64,000 nucleotides of DNA from contig CM064867.1 in the NCBI GenBank assembly GCA_032719365.1, forward strand, positions 42,991,651 to 43,055,650. The letters run 5' to 3'. This document shows, piece by piece, positions 10,954 through 23,512 of this stretch. Within the stretch, counting starts at the first letter, position 1, and the number at the start of each line of letters is the position of its first letter. Under the pieces are notes generated by a model. That model was not told the origin of the DNA. It saw only the letters and a program-made list of their open reading frames with translations, and did not search any database. Source of the stretch: Prinsepia uniflora (lineage: Eukaryota; Streptophyta; Magnoliopsida; Rosales; Rosaceae). Position numbers and translations under genes: made by a program.

Positions 10954-11702
10954 AGTGGACTAGTTGATGGATAGATGTACGTACCTTGTACGCGGTTCGA
11001 GGTATGATACCGGGCAGACTTGTGGTACTTGGTGACGGTATATGGGATATACCAGTAGTAGGTTGGTAAACGTGTTGGTAGTCGGCTTAGTTCCGATACC
11101 ATTGGAATAGTTGAGGACGTGGACTAGACGTTGGATACTGTGCACTAGGTCATGGTATTCCTGATCGGTCTAGTTACACATAGGTTGAGTTAGATATTGG
11201 TGATTGTATACTCAGGTTGAGTGAGTTAGTGGTTAGTGTAACCACGAGGGAGTATAGTGTCAGTTTTCGACTGACGACTGTCAAGTGGTGACAGGTTTTC
11301 GGATGTTTCGTGGATCGATGAGTGAGTTTTAGTGACTCCTAGTGGGAGTAGATATCAGGATAGATTGGTGGTTGAACAAGGAAAACGTCGAGTTGGTTGT
11401 GTCAACGAAATGGTAGATTTTACAAGTGGTGTTAATTCGGAACGTATGACTACTGTTATTCGACATGGTCGAGGGTAGTTGATGTAACGAGAGTGTTAGT
11501 GGTACGTCTGGGTGCTGACGAGTTTTGTTCTGGTTAGTTGGTGTACGAGTGTACACATGTCGTGAGATCGAATTATTTCCACGAGGTGGATGTGGACTCA
11601 GAATAGTTGAAGTTTCGAGAACGAAACTAATTAAGGAGGAAAGAACGGTTAGAATTAGGTCGGTTGGAATTTCGAGGACGAAATTAATTAAGGAGGGAAG
11701 GT
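10954..11702 (+). other. 3' part of element A interior with duplicated PPT hairpin
   Basis: The interior of A resumes after element B. It is non-coding. It ends with two direct copies, 57 bp apart, of a hairpin plus purine tract: AGTTTCG-AGAA-CGAAACT (11611-11628) with AATTAAGGAGGAAAG, and AATTTCG-AGGA-CGAAATT (11668-11685) with AATTAAGGAGGGAAG. The second abuts the 3' LTR and is the likely polypurine tract for plus-strand priming. Confidence 0.75.
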
Positions 11703-13004
11703 TGTAACGACCGGTCCCGAATTCCAGGATTATATTAGTGACTAATCACGATTAGTGAGGTTAAACCGTGATTAGTTGGGCGAAATCGGACGAACGATAC
11801 AAAATGACTGTTTTGCCCCTAGAATGGGTAAAACATTGACTTTTCGTTCAGGTTGTCAAATGGAATTTAATCGATGACCGTAACGTAGTTCGGGATGTCA
11901 CGAGTTCATAGACAGGTGACACGTTCAATTCCGACATTCGAGGAAAAAGTTGTGACGTTAGGAAGTTTAAAGGCATTTTGGTAATTTTGGTTAAAAGTTA
12001 TGACTTTCAACATGTGAAACACTCTATTCGATGTAACGAATATTTTGGGACTGGTTTCATGTCAATCGGACACCGTCTCTGTAATGACCCGGAATTCGAA
12101 AAACGAAAATTTGGAAAATTTGAGGAAAATGATGATTTTGCCCCTAGTTATAAGGGCCGAAAGTTGACGTTTTGATCGATACATTGTTTGGACTTTCCGG
12201 GAAGATCGTTGGATATGTCTCGGGACGCTGAATCCGTAGACAGGCGGCATGCGTCAATCGGAGTCCGAACGAAAAAGTTATGGATCTAGGATTATGAGGG
12301 GCATTTTGGTAATTTCTTATGGTAAGGGTAAAATGGTAATTTACCACAGCAAGTGATTAGGACGGTTACATAGGTGATTCAGCTAATGTAGATGAGGATT
12401 GGTCATTTGGTGACACTTGTCACCATAAGTGAGGGATTAGTGGCAAATTAATGATACAGATTGAAGGCAAAAATGTGAGTTAAACGGTTAAAGGATAAAA
12501 ACAGAGATGATGATCTCCTTTCATCGATTCTTCCCAGCAACCCAAAACGTGAGAGTTGGATGTCATTGAGGGTGAATTCGTGAGGAATTAGAGAGCAAAA
12601 TAAGGGGGTTTAGGGACTTTAAACCCTGCTAAAACCTAAACACAGAAACCTGAAAACCATGGATGAACCTAGGGGTCGAATTTGAGTTATTAAACGTTGA
12701 TTAATGAAATTAACCTTGAATTCAACTCCCTGGGAGTGAAACAAGTCAAACCAGTGGAAGAAACGATGAAATTGGGGTCGTTTGGCCTTAGAACAGAGAG
12801 GAGGAAGTCTGTAAATGTTCGAGATTGAGTCGTGGAATTTAGGACATGGAACCGTGAAATTGATCTTGGAAATACGTTCATTAGGACTCCACGATGCTTC
12901 CTGATGCATCAATTGAAGGAAATAAGTGAGGAATTGTGGAGATTGAATGATGAACAGTGCTTCGGTGTTCTTCGAATAATCGAGCTTGATTCGATTGAAT
13001 TGAG

Positions 13005-13420
13005 GTAAGGTCCCATGTAATTGAATTTACAGAACCTCAATTAAGTCTCTAACGATACTAATAGACGATGGAATTGAAGGAAATAATGTCGAATTGATAG
13101 CAATCGAACCGGGTCACCTCGCGGGTTGAAGGTGGTGACACTGTTCACGGCGCGTGGCTTTCACGCGCAGCCGCTTGCGGCAGCGCGTGAGGGCGCGTGA
13201 GCGAGCTTTTCGAGGTGAGGTCAACATGAAACTTGTCCCTATTTAATGTAAGAACATTTTAGGGTTGGTTTCGAGTCAATCGGACACCGTCTCGATAATG
13301 TTTCGAGGGTCCGACGGTTTATGTTATATTTTAAAATAATATTTAAATCCCGGAAAATTATGGGAAATTGATATGATGTACATTGAGTTGTTGGTAACCC
13401 TGCATAATGATTTTGGACAG
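13005..13420 (+). other. Candidate LTR intron (GT...AG)
   Basis: TGAG/GTAAGG at the left and TTTTGGACAG/GATTCG at the right bound 416 bp. Position and splice-site context parallel the minus-strand solo LTR (30478-30921). Confidence 0.4.
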
Positions 13421-13906
13421 GATTCGAGATTCCTAGCAAGTGTCGAAAATTACGGAAACGCGTGCAGCTCGGGAAGCGAGCGGTTTGGATGGTGTGTGAG
13501 TGGACGTTTGTTTTATAAATCATGATGCATGCATAGTTAAATGTTTTACATTATTGATTGCATGATTTGACTTGCATTGATGTCGTGATTATGTGGCATG
13601 ATTTTGTGTGATTTAATGATTATTTTAAAGCGGTCTTTCGGACACGTTTTTCAAGGAAATGTGCAAATGATATTTTGGGCTAGGCCCAGAGTCAAAAAAG
13701 GTTTTAAAAAGGATATTTGGACTTAAGTGGTTAGTCAATGATGATTTCTGGATTATTTTAATGTTTTCCATATGATTTTACGGATTTACGTATAATTGGT
13801 ATTTGAACTTAAACACCCTGTCGGGCATGCTTATGACTTGATTTGAGGTCTATGATTGATATGTGTTATGTTTGTGATTGTGGATCCTTGATACTGGATC
13901 ATGTGC

Positions 13907-14060
13907 TGGATGGTGCGAGTGCAGTTCCTAGACGGGACTCGGATGTTGCGTGAGTGCAGTTCCCGAGTATGTGGTACGTCTAGATGGTGCGTGTACAGTT
14001 CCCAGACATGATGGATATGACTAGGATGGTGCCTGAGTGCAGTTCCCGAGATTGGCCTAC
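13907..14060 (+). repeat. Minisatellite in the solo LTR
   Basis: Four irregular units share GGATGGTGCGTGAGTGCAG followed by TTCCCGAG or TTCCCAGAC, spaced about 30-45 bp. It lies in the part of the LTR where other copies carry hairpin chains. Confidence 0.7.
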
Positions 14061-16156
14061 GCGTAGTGCGGATGTGATTGTGTGATTGATTGTGCACTTG
14101 TGAATAGTGCGGATTGATGGATTGATTGATTGATTGGTTGTATTGTTTGATGTTGATTGTGATTACGTATTGGTATTGAGTACGGTTTTCTGGTCTGTCT
14201 GGCCAGGTGCTTATGTTTTCATATGTTTTGGCCTGAGAGCCGGGATTTTACTTGTTTTGTGATTTGGCTGGAAAGCCGGTGATTGTGATTCATACGTTTT
14301 TCCCTATGCATGCATGGTTGGATAAACTGGAGGGTAACTGTTGTGTTTCAAACGTATTTTAAATGATATTATTTTTGTCCACTCACACCTTTTCTATTTT
14401 GATGACCCTCCAGGTCGTGGCACGACGTTCGGGGCTGATCGAGAGGCGGAGGCATGAGTGGGAATCAGAGCAGTTATCCCTTGTCTGATAGGAGCTGAAG
14501 GGTACTTTAGGGACTTCAGTTAACTTGTCAAACGGGAGCAGGATCGGGCACGGTTATCAAAGTCCAGTAAGGACGGGTCCTGTTAGTCTCGATAATGTTC
14601 GGGGCATCAGAGGGTTTAGGTTCGGGATTTAAAATAGTTAAAAATTCCGAAAAATTACGGGACTTCAATGAGAGGTTAATAAAGTAGTTAGTAACCCTCT
14701 AGATTTATTTGGACAGGTTTGGGAGTCCTGGTGATGACGATTTGCCCGGTGAGGCCTACGGCACGCAAACTGAGGCGACAGCATAGGACGGTCTCTAAGT
14801 GGACCTTGATTTCTAAACTGTGATGCATGCATAAATTTTTTATATGGATTATGATTGTGATTAGATGGTATTGATTTGGATATTGGTGAATTATATGATT
14901 TCACGCATTTCGAGGCGATTTACGTGCTTGCACGTAAATCGAGGTTTCCGGTTTTACACTGATACTTATGGTTTTGGATATGATTTCATGAAAAGGTTTT
15001 GGAATTGAAAAGGTAAACTCGGGTTCGATACCCCTTTGTTTCGGAAACCCTCGGACTCAAAGTCCCTTTTTGTTACGTTCTCGGGCTAGAGGCCCAATTG
15101 GTTCTTGTATCGTTTTCGGCTATGGAAATATGGATCGGGCACGATACCCATTTGAATTACGAACTCCTGGACTTGAGGTCCATTTGATTTAACGAGGAAT
15201 CAGGCCTGAGGTCCAGTTTTTATGTGGATTCGGGCCTAGGGCCCAATTATGTGTTACGATGGTGATTTCGGGTCAGGGACCCTTGAAATGGATTTATGGT
15301 TCGTGACGGTTTATGGGAACCGGCATGAATCCTTGAAAGGATTTTATGGTTCATGACTGCTTATGAAGGCCGGGCATGAATCCTTGAAAGATTTAAAGAA
15401 TGATTTCAAAAGGTTTTTCGTATGCCATCCTTTATATATATGATTGTCTCCTCTGGGCAGGGTCGTTGGCCTGGGTGGACCTCGTAGTAGTCACGGAGTA
15501 CTGACTGAGAGGAGTCGCCCCCTAGTTGGGTTCCTTACTCTCAGGAAGGGCATGGTTCGTAACCTCTAGGGAGGGTCATTGATCTACGGACATTGACTTG
15601 GGTGGACCCTGGACAGACTTGGGTTTGAGACCCCAGTTAGCACGCGCGTAGCTCTAAATTACCGTGAAAGGTTCGGTGATATGAAATATAATGGATAAAC
15701 ATGATTTCAATTGGTTTGGGAAATTGTGTTTTATGATGATAAATGGATTTGGACTGAGATCCCACATATGTTTACTATGTTATGGTTTCTGTAAATGGTT
15801 TGGGTAGAAGCCCGTATGATTATGATTGTTTAAACATATGTGATTGGATAAATGGTTTTATTATGCATGCGTGCTTTTTAGTGAAGGGTATAAAGGTCTT
15901 TTATAAATGTGTTTTACGAAACTTATTACTTTTTGTCCACTCACAGTCTTTCTGTTTTTGATACCCTTCAGGTTGAATACGACGCGGTCTGTAGCAGAGA
16001 CCGAGATATCACATACCTCCTCTGGATCCTGGCGTACTCTGATAGCCCGAGAGGGCTAAGGTTGGAAATTTCCCTTGTCTGACACTTCGTGTCAGACGGG
16101 ATCAGGGTCGTTCCTCGTTAATCCCGGGGGGATTGAGGACGGGTCCTAACATTGAA

Positions 16157-18339
16157 AGTGATGACATGGTAGTCCACATCATCCCTATCAGGCAACGTAG
16201 CCAACCAGAGGGTGACACGTGGCAATATGTCAGTCCAGTCAGGAGCTGACGTGGTAGTGCCAAGTCAGACTTGTCAAACCACGTGGACCAGTGATATGGT
16301 GCCATGTGGCACGGTATCAGGACTTGTCAGGTGACATGTCAGATGACATTGCAATCCACGTCAAACAAGTCAAAACATGTGAACCAGTGAGGTGGTGCCA
16401 CGTGGTAGTGTGGTAGATCAGTGTTAGACTTGTCAGTGACACAAGGTAGTACACGTGGCAGTGATGACATCAGCACATGATGTCATCAAGTGACGTGGCA
16501 TACATTAGAGGGTGACATGTGGCACTAATCAGGGTGTACCACATGGCACGCTATCAAAGCTCTCAGGTGTCAGAGTTGTAAGTCTAACGTTAGCGGGTGA
16601 CGTCAGCAGTTGACTTTCATTTACTGGACTTTAATTGGAACGTGTGGGCATCTGGACCCGAATTTCGAGGTCAAACTAGTCTTGTTTGAAAGGTTTCGAC
16701 GATCTAAATCCAATGATGGTGGTTTCAGGTCAATCGGAGAACGATTGAAAGGTCATTTTGAGGTTTTTAGCATCGGGAAGCGTGTTTGGGTCAAGTTTAC
16801 TATTCCGAGAGTTTTTAGGGCTTACAGTTTGGACTTGCATAGATGGTTAGTGATCGACGTTTGGAGGATACCACTTTAGAGGCTTATGGTGGTGCGTGGG
16901 GGTGCGTCTGACGTCTCCTCGAGATGGAGTTAATTGAAAGCTGTTTATTTCTTAATCTTGAGTTTATTGGTATAATTATTGGGTTAGGAGGTCGTTTGAG
17001 ACAGTTATGATCCTTTTTTATTTACAATTTTTATGTTAAATTAAAAAAAAAATTACTACATGCTATTTTGAGTTTTGAAAATATAAGGATAATTGTTGGT
17101 ATTTATGTAACAACCCGTTCCGAAATTACGTGACTATTGAAGATAATTAAGGATTAATAGGGGATTAATCAAGGATTATCGGAAGATCAGGGTGAACTTA
17201 TGATTTTTCCCCTAGATGGGTGAAAATGTTGAATTTTGACCCGAGAGGTCATTGGTATGTGAACCGAGGTCTATTAGGTAGATCGAGATGTTACGAGTTC
17301 ATAGACAGGCGACATGTCGAAATCAAACATTGTATGGGAAAGTTACGGGTCTAAAAAGGATTGTTGTACAATTAGACGATTTACGAGATGGGTTGACTTT
17401 TATTTCTTGCGGGCCTAGATATTTGTGTTCAGGCCCAATGGATCCATTGCTCCTCATCTTCATACATGCATCTGAAATTTACCCTTTTCATTTTGGATCC
17501 TACCTGAAACGTACCCGAACCATTCTTCCATCATCTTCTTCTTTTGATCTGCTTGAGAGAGACTGAGAGTGAAGGAGAGGATGAGAGATTGAGTGATGTG
17601 ATAGGGATGGTGGAGCTGTCGTGGAGGTGGCCGAGAAACTCAGGAAAAAGGTAAACCGTATGGGTTTGAATTTCGGGTTACCATTTTGAAACTTAGGGAA
17701 CCTAAACTAAGGCCATATTGGTGTTTCCTGTGTTTGAGCTTGAAGGCTGGCTGCGAAGGATTGAGTTTGGATTGCATATTTCTAGTACGTTTTTTCTCAT
17801 TTTGTTTCAATAGGTCAAATTTTGGGTTCAATGCGAGTGGAATGGGAGAAAATGGAGGAAAACGGTGGTCGGATGATGGAGACACAATCGAGTCGAGTCG
17901 CTTGTTAAAATAACCCGTTACAGTCACACGAGACGACCCGTCTGGAGGTTGAAAGTGATGACATTTTAGTCCACATCATCCCTATCAAGCCACGTAGCCA
18001 ACTGGAGGGTGACACATGGCAAGGTGTCAGTCCAGCCAGGAGCTAACGTGGTAGTGGCATGTTAGACTTGTCAGACCACGTGGACAAGTGATATGGTGCC
18101 ACTTGGCATAGTATCAGGAATTTTCAGGTGACATGTCAGATGACGGGGCAGTCCACGTCAAACACGTCAAACATGTCAAAACATGTGGACCAGTGAGGTG
18201 GTGCCATGTGGTAGTGTCTTAGATCGGTGTCAGACTTGACATTGACACGTGGTAGTACACGTGGTTGTGATGACATCAGCAGATGATATCATCGTGGGAT
18301 GTGGCATGCGTTAGAAGGTGACACCTGGCGCCAATCAGG
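16157..18339 (+). repeat. LTR-derived tandem array, about 1.2 units
   Basis: From GAAAGTGATGACATGG (after element A) the unit runs through an ACGT-rich block (CCACGTGG, TGACGTCA and TGTCAGACTTGTCAG motifs, 16157-16610). An AT-rich stretch follows, then an LTR-like start TGTAACAACCCGTTCC at 17106, the promoter-like region, a donor-like AAAAAGGTAAAC at about 17647, and the next TTGAAAGTGATGACA at 17949. The repeat period is therefore 1797 bp. No gene is seen. Confidence 0.8.
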
Positions 18340-18344
18340 GTGTA

Positions 18345-18524
18345 TGATACGAAAAATCTAAGCATTAAAATAAACACAAAATCACACTCAACACTTAATA
18401 AAAACATATGCAAATTAAAACCTTTTTTTGTAGATTGTAGTATTGATAAGTAGAGATCGTTCTTAACCGGGGATTGAGGGTGCCTAAGCATGATTATCAT
18501 CTGATTAATTAATTTGGGGGTGCG

Positions 18525-18556
<32 letters not shown>

Positions 18557-20110
18557 GGATAGTTGATTGTTTCTATATTCCCAAGTGATTAAATAATCTA
18601 ATCTAATCTAACTCAATTTATTATTTACATGGTCAACTCATCTTTAACCTAACTCGTTCATGAATTCTATTAACTTCAACCTATGAAATCCTCCAATTCT
18701 AGTCTTACGAGTTACTTGCATATTCTCTTAAGTACGTGCCTAGGACCCCCGACGACACTTTCAAAGATCTATACTCAGGACCGCGTATATCCAGTCAAGC
18801 ATTAAGCGTGAACTTACAAACATAACAAAAACTAGAATCATAAAATTCATAGAAAATTGAATCAATACAAATCATAAAACCAAAAATAATATTAGAAATC
18901 AGTTCATAAACCAAGATATTCAAGCACAAAAGATAACTATAAGGTAAAGAGGTCGTGCTACACATTTTTTCTCTTCGGGACACCCTATGGATACGAAGTG
19001 AATGAACACTCTTTTGTGAGACAAGCGGAGATCCCCAAACTAAGTCACGGATGAAGATGTAAAATATGAAGTATGATATAATTAACTTTGCACAAGAAAT
19101 CTTGAATTTATTGAAAAGGGAAAATTGGTTAAGCAGAGCTTTGGTACAAAAATGGGCGACCCCTTACAATTAGCCTAAGTCTCTCTATTTATTGGAGAAA
19201 ATTAATCCTCAAATAAATCGGACTTCACAACTTAATTCTAAAAGAAAAATGATTAAACTAATTAAATTAAAATCCTAAAGGTAAAAGGTAATAAAAATCC
19301 TAATTAAAAAGGTAATCTAAATCTTAAAGAAAGAATAAATACAAAACTTAATTAAAAAGGTGATAAAAACTCCTAATTTAATAAGGGAATCTAAATGGAG
19401 AAATCATTCTCCTTGTTTTTTTTTGGAAAATTGATGGTAGGCTGGATTTTGTGGAGAAGAGGAAATCTGAGTGTGTGGGCCATTAAAAATGGACACGCGC
19501 ATGAGCTGGAAAATGGAGCTGGTGGAAGTTGGCAATTGGGCTAACAACTGACACTTGGGACGCATGCAATTGGAGTCGGTGCTGTGCTAAAAGGCTTGCA
19601 AGGGTGAAATGCTGATGGAAGTGTGGGCCTTAATTATTTGGGCCCTGAAACGCAATGGTGACACGCGCAATTACTAGGGAAACTTGAAAACTTGGACTCG
19701 GTGGATTTGTAACTTGGGCTAGGGCTGTGAACAGCTGATGAGGTGAGGCGCGCAGTTGTGGGCTTGATAATTGGACTTGCGCTTGCTGCAATTGGGTTTG
19801 CTGGAATGCGCTGAAAATGACACACGTTAAATGGGCAACGCGTGCAGGATTCTCGTTGGGCCTTGCACATTCAAGCTCGGCTGGAGACTTGGCTGGGCTA
19901 CAGAAAATTAATTAATTGGGCCTGCATTAGAATAATTAATTATAAGTTGTTTAATTGAATTATTAATTCTTTAATTAGTTACTAATTAATCAATTCTATT
20001 AATTAATATAAAAAATAATAAAATGAGATAGAAGGAATATAATTAAGGTTTTAAGAAAGTAAAATATAAAGGAAATTGATATAAAAAGATGATCAATTAA
20101 GTGCTTATCA
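18345..20110 (-). repeat. 3' LTR of the Athila element
   Basis: 1766 bp, begins TGATACGAAAAATC and ends GTGCTTATCA on the + strand. It is AT-rich, with a 30-nt G run at 18526-18555 that is also present (27 nt) in the other LTR. Minus-strand ORFs here are not conserved coding sequence. Confidence 0.9.
18526..18555 (+). repeat. Poly-G tract, 30 nt, in Athila 3' LTR
   Basis: Thirty consecutive G lie between TGCGC and AGGATAG. The equivalent place in the 5' LTR has 27 G. In the direction of the element it is poly-C. Confidence 0.9.
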
Positions 20111-22001
20111 AATTCTCCTACACTTGGACTTTGCGAGTTCCTAGCAAATACCAAAACAAACAAAGGATTTTGAAAACTCATAATTTTTTCTTTTTCTTTT
20201 TTCTCTTTCTTAAAAACAAAAACTACTATGCCTTTAACCATTTGTCTCAAATTGTATTAACTTAAGTATGACATCAAAGATTTACACTAAGAAGCTATAT
20301 AGCATATGGAATTCAAAAGTTAATACATCATAACAAAACGCCTTTACAAGTAAGAGAATTAGTAAAATTGTTGAAATATATCCCAGCATGACTAAAACAA
20401 GTATGAATCAACTCACAAGGGATATGCACTCAAAATTTTCACTCGCTCACATAATAGAAAGTAAGTAACTTCATAAAAATTTCAAACATAAACCATAAGA
20501 TAGTAAACATAGTTGCATAAATGAACCAAAACCATAAGCTTACTCAAGTGATAGACTCAACTAATCAATTTACTCATCTCAAGGATCAGAAGGTCTTAAT
20601 TTGAAGGTTGTAATGGGGCTAGGTGTAGAGGTAAGGAATATTTAGGATAGTGGTGTTAAATTTTGTTCCAGGACTCACTAAAGGCTCCATCACAAAGGCA
20701 TAAGTGTTTTCCACAGTCATAGGCCAAGTATTAACTTGTTGGGCCTTAATCTTCATTCTCAACATCTTTGAACTTGTAATTAGGGCAAGGGGCTGAAATT
20801 CTTCATGTAGGCCTCCAAAATTCAGTGTTCCAAATCACAAGCGTAGGGGACTTAGCTCAAAACTCAATTTTAGTACCTCATAGAACTTTTTTCCTTGATT
20901 GTATTTTTTTTTCATCAATTTTTTTTCTTTTTTATTTTTTTTTTTATTTTGAGAGGTAATGCAATGAATAACAACATAGTTTGAGTAGGTCATTCCCTAC
21001 ACTTACATATAAGTCTTCATTCATCAGATCACTTTCTCGTATCTCACACCATCTTTATGTTCTTCAACCAAGTCCAAGGAATAAGGGTAAATGATGTCTT
21101 ATACTAGGCGTATGTGAGGAGATGTTTAGGGTGATGAAAGAAAGGCTTAATATAGGTTCAAAGTGAGTAAACTAGGGGGATCACACTTGTGTGATCAAGT
21201 AGGGCTCGGATATTTGGATAAGTGATGTTAACCCTATTGCCTTAATCATGTCCAAGATTATAGACTTTATTGACTTAAAATCTTTGAAAATCGCATAGAA
21301 TAAGTTCTAGTACTCTAGAGTTTAGTAAAAGCTATGACAAGCAATTATGAGGCATATGTATATCAATTTAAACAAAGAACTCCTATGAGTCACTCAACAA
21401 AAACGTATATAAGGCTCTAAAGCTCATATAGGGTTCATATGATTAATAAAAATCTTAACATGCTTGTTCTGTACTAGTTTAACATGCATCATCTACTACA
21501 AGTCATAAACATTCAATCATAAAGTATTAACAAATGAATTCAAGTTGTGGTGATAATATTTTAGCCATGTTGTTTTCATTTATCTGTCATTCATATCATC
21601 AACATGTTAAAGGGCATCCTAAGACTCCTTTAAAAACATTAACTTAAACAACAAAACTCAAGACTGAAGACGAAAACACATAAAATATTTTTGGTTTGTT
21701 GTTTTTTCGAATTTTGTTTTCTTTGATTTTTGAAATACGACTCAATAAAGTTGTAAACCCCTCCCCCACACTTAAATCTGAAATTGTTCTCAATGTATGA
21801 AAATGAAAGCATAGAATCTAAGTAAGGCGAATTGATTTACGAAAATAAAGCAATAAAGACAAAAAGTAATTAAAGTAAAGAGAGTGAAGGGTAAAGAAAG
21901 CAAATCTTCATTTGATGGCTCATCCACTTCTCCGTTATTGGGTTGCCTCCCATGAAGCGCTTGAAGTTTAATGTCCATTCAGCCTAGATTGGATGCATTA
22001 T
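20111..22001 (-). other. Non-coding 3' region of Athila element
   Basis: 1.9 kb between the 3' LTR and the integrase end. Athila elements usually have a long region here, sometimes with an env-like ORF. I see only AT-rich sequence without an ORF of note. The purine-rich stretch next to the LTR (GTGTAGGAGAATT on the - strand) is the likely polypurine tract. Confidence 0.65.
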
Positions 22002-23300
22002 TTAAGTACTTGGAATGACCGGGTCTTGAAGGTGTATTTCCTCCAAATTGTGCTCCATGAAGGCCTCGAAATAAGGCTTCAACTGATGGCCATTCACTTT
22101 GAATTCATTCCTAGTGATAGGTGATTGAACCTGTACAACACCATGAGGAAAAACATTAGTAACAATAAAAGGGCCACCCCATCTAGAATGAAGCTTACCG
22201 GGAAAGTGTTTGAGGCGTGAGTTGAAAAGTAGGACTTTTTGACCAACTTGAAAAGTCTTTCCACGAATCATCCTATCCTGCAAGGCTTTGGTTCTCTCTT
22301 TTTAAATCCATGAACTATCGAATGCATCATTTTGAATCTCTTCAAGTTCACAAAGCTGCAACTTTCTGTGCATTCCTGCTTCATCAAGGTCCAGGTTGAA
22401 CTTCTTGACTGCCCACCAAGCTTTGTGCTCTAATTCCACTAGAAGGTGACATGCTTTTCCATAGACTAAACGGAATGGGGACATACCTATGGGAGTTTTG
22501 TATGCTGTTCTATAAGCCCACAAAGCATAATCTAACTTGATACTCTAATCCTTTCGTGAGGACCCAACAGTTCTCTCGAGTATCTTTTTGATCTCTCGAT
22601 TGCTAACTTCTGCTAAACCATTGGTTTGAGGGTGATATGGAGTAGATACCTTGTGAGTGATTCCATACTTCTTAAATACTGCGCCAACTGTTTTGTTCCA
22701 AAAGTGGCTTCCACCATCACTAATCATTACTCGGGGCATACCAAATCTAGAAAATATGTTAGTGCGAAGGAAAGCTGCAACAACTTTAGAATCATTAGTA
22801 CGGGTGGCTTCAGCTTCCACCCATTTCAATACATAATCCACAGAAAGAAGTATATATTCAAAACCAAAAGAAGAAGGGAATGGGCGGCCCATGAAGTCTA
22901 TGCCCCATACATCAAAGAGTTCAACTTGAAGGACATAAGTTTGTGGCATTTGATCTCTAGGTCCTAGATTACTAGATTTTTTACATCTATCACAAGTAGT
23001 ACAAAATGCATGAGCATCCCGAAATAAAGAAGGCCAAAAGAAACCTGAATCTAACACCTTAAGGGAAGTTTTCTTGGATCCAAAATATCCCCCACATGCT
23101 TCAGTATGACAAAATGCGAGTATAGAATTATGTTCATTATTAGGGACACATCTCCTAATTACTAAATCAGAACATTTTTTCCACAAGTAAGGTTAATCGC
23201 ATAAGTAAGTTCTAGCATTATGTTTAAGCTTATCACGTTGATATCTAGGCATGGTATTCGGGAATTGTTGAGTCACTAAGTAGTTCACAATATCAACATA
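22002..23300 (-). pseudogene. Athila integrase
   Basis: Integrase joins the cDNA to the chromosome. The frame from 23186 to 22002 is continuous apart from in-frame stops at 22545-22547 and 22302-22304; upstream it continues in the same frame to RNase H with stops at 23193-23195 and 23301-23303. The zinc-binding part shows H..H then CTTCDRC. The core shows D in GIDFMGRPF, D in MISDGGSHFW and E in NGLAEVSNREIKK, so all three catalytic acidic residues are present. The C-terminal module has VGQKVLLFNSRLKHFPGKL and WGGPFIV. Absence of frameshifts plus four stops suggests point decay, for example of methylated cytosines. It is not functional as it stands. Confidence 0.9.
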
Positions 23301-23512
23301 CTAAGGGGTGGTAGAAGTACTTACTTGAATTCCAAAGAGTTGGTCATCTGGAAAGGTCTCAAGAATGATGCCATCCTCCTGATTCTTCACGATCCAAGAT
23401 AGGTGGTCGGCAACAACATTCTCTACTCCCTTCTTATCCCTTACCTCAATGTTGAATTCTTGGAGCAAGAGGATCCATCGAATAAGTCTTGGTTTGGCAT
23501 CCTTCTTGGTCA
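23301..23512 (-). pseudogene. Athila RNase H, C-terminal half
   Basis: The - strand frame reads TKKDAKPRLIRWILLLQEF, then EVRDKKGVENVVADHLSW, the end of a retrotransposon RNase H domain. It is the direct continuation of the half at 25531-25664; the solo LTR at 23518-25525 sits exactly between ALKYLM and TKKDAKP. Confidence 0.88.

Larger units (their letters stand above)
12080..14585 (+). repeat. Solo LTR in the 3' LTR of element A
   Basis: 2506 bp, beginning TGTAATGACCCGGAATTCG and ending GGTCCTGTTA (terminal CA mutated to TA). Perfect 5-bp duplication GTCTC at 12075-12079 and 14586-14590. No primer site or interior follows, so it is a solo LTR. It contains a short palindrome (GGTGACA-CT-TGTCACC, 12409-12424), a GC-rich CGCGTG stretch near 13150, an intron candidate and a four-unit minisatellite. 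Confidence 0.85.
587..16151 (+). mobile_element. Element A: non-coding LTR retrotransposon (LARD-like), host of nested insertions
   Basis: The element has a 5' LTR (587-3184), a tRNA-iMet primer site, a non-coding interior, a polypurine tract and a 3' LTR (11703-16151). It is flanked by the 5-bp target duplication TTGAA at 582-586 and 16152-16156. Removing element B (5889-10948) and the solo LTR (12080-14585), with their duplications, leaves about 8.0 kb. No gag or pol domain is recognisable inside, so it is non-autonomous. LTR ends, primer site and polypurine-tract hairpin match the Tekay-type elements in this window, which suggests it used Tekay proteins. Element D is a second copy of the same family. 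Confidence 0.85.
11703..16151 (+). repeat. 3' LTR of element A, split by a solo LTR
   Basis: It starts TGTAACGACCGGTCCCGAAT and ends GGGTCCTAACA. It is interrupted at 12080-14585. Without the insertion it is about 1.94 kb against 2.6 kb for the 5' LTR. The second module, palindrome and promoter region present in the 5' LTR are missing here: sequence jumps from GGTTAAAAG to TTATGACTTTC near 11995. The distal part (14810-16151) tracks the 5' LTR closely. Confidence 0.85.

Noticed and set aside
20111..22001. Env-like gene of the Athila element
   Set aside because: Position is right for one, but no ORF longer than about 80 residues and no transmembrane or signal-like segment worth calling.
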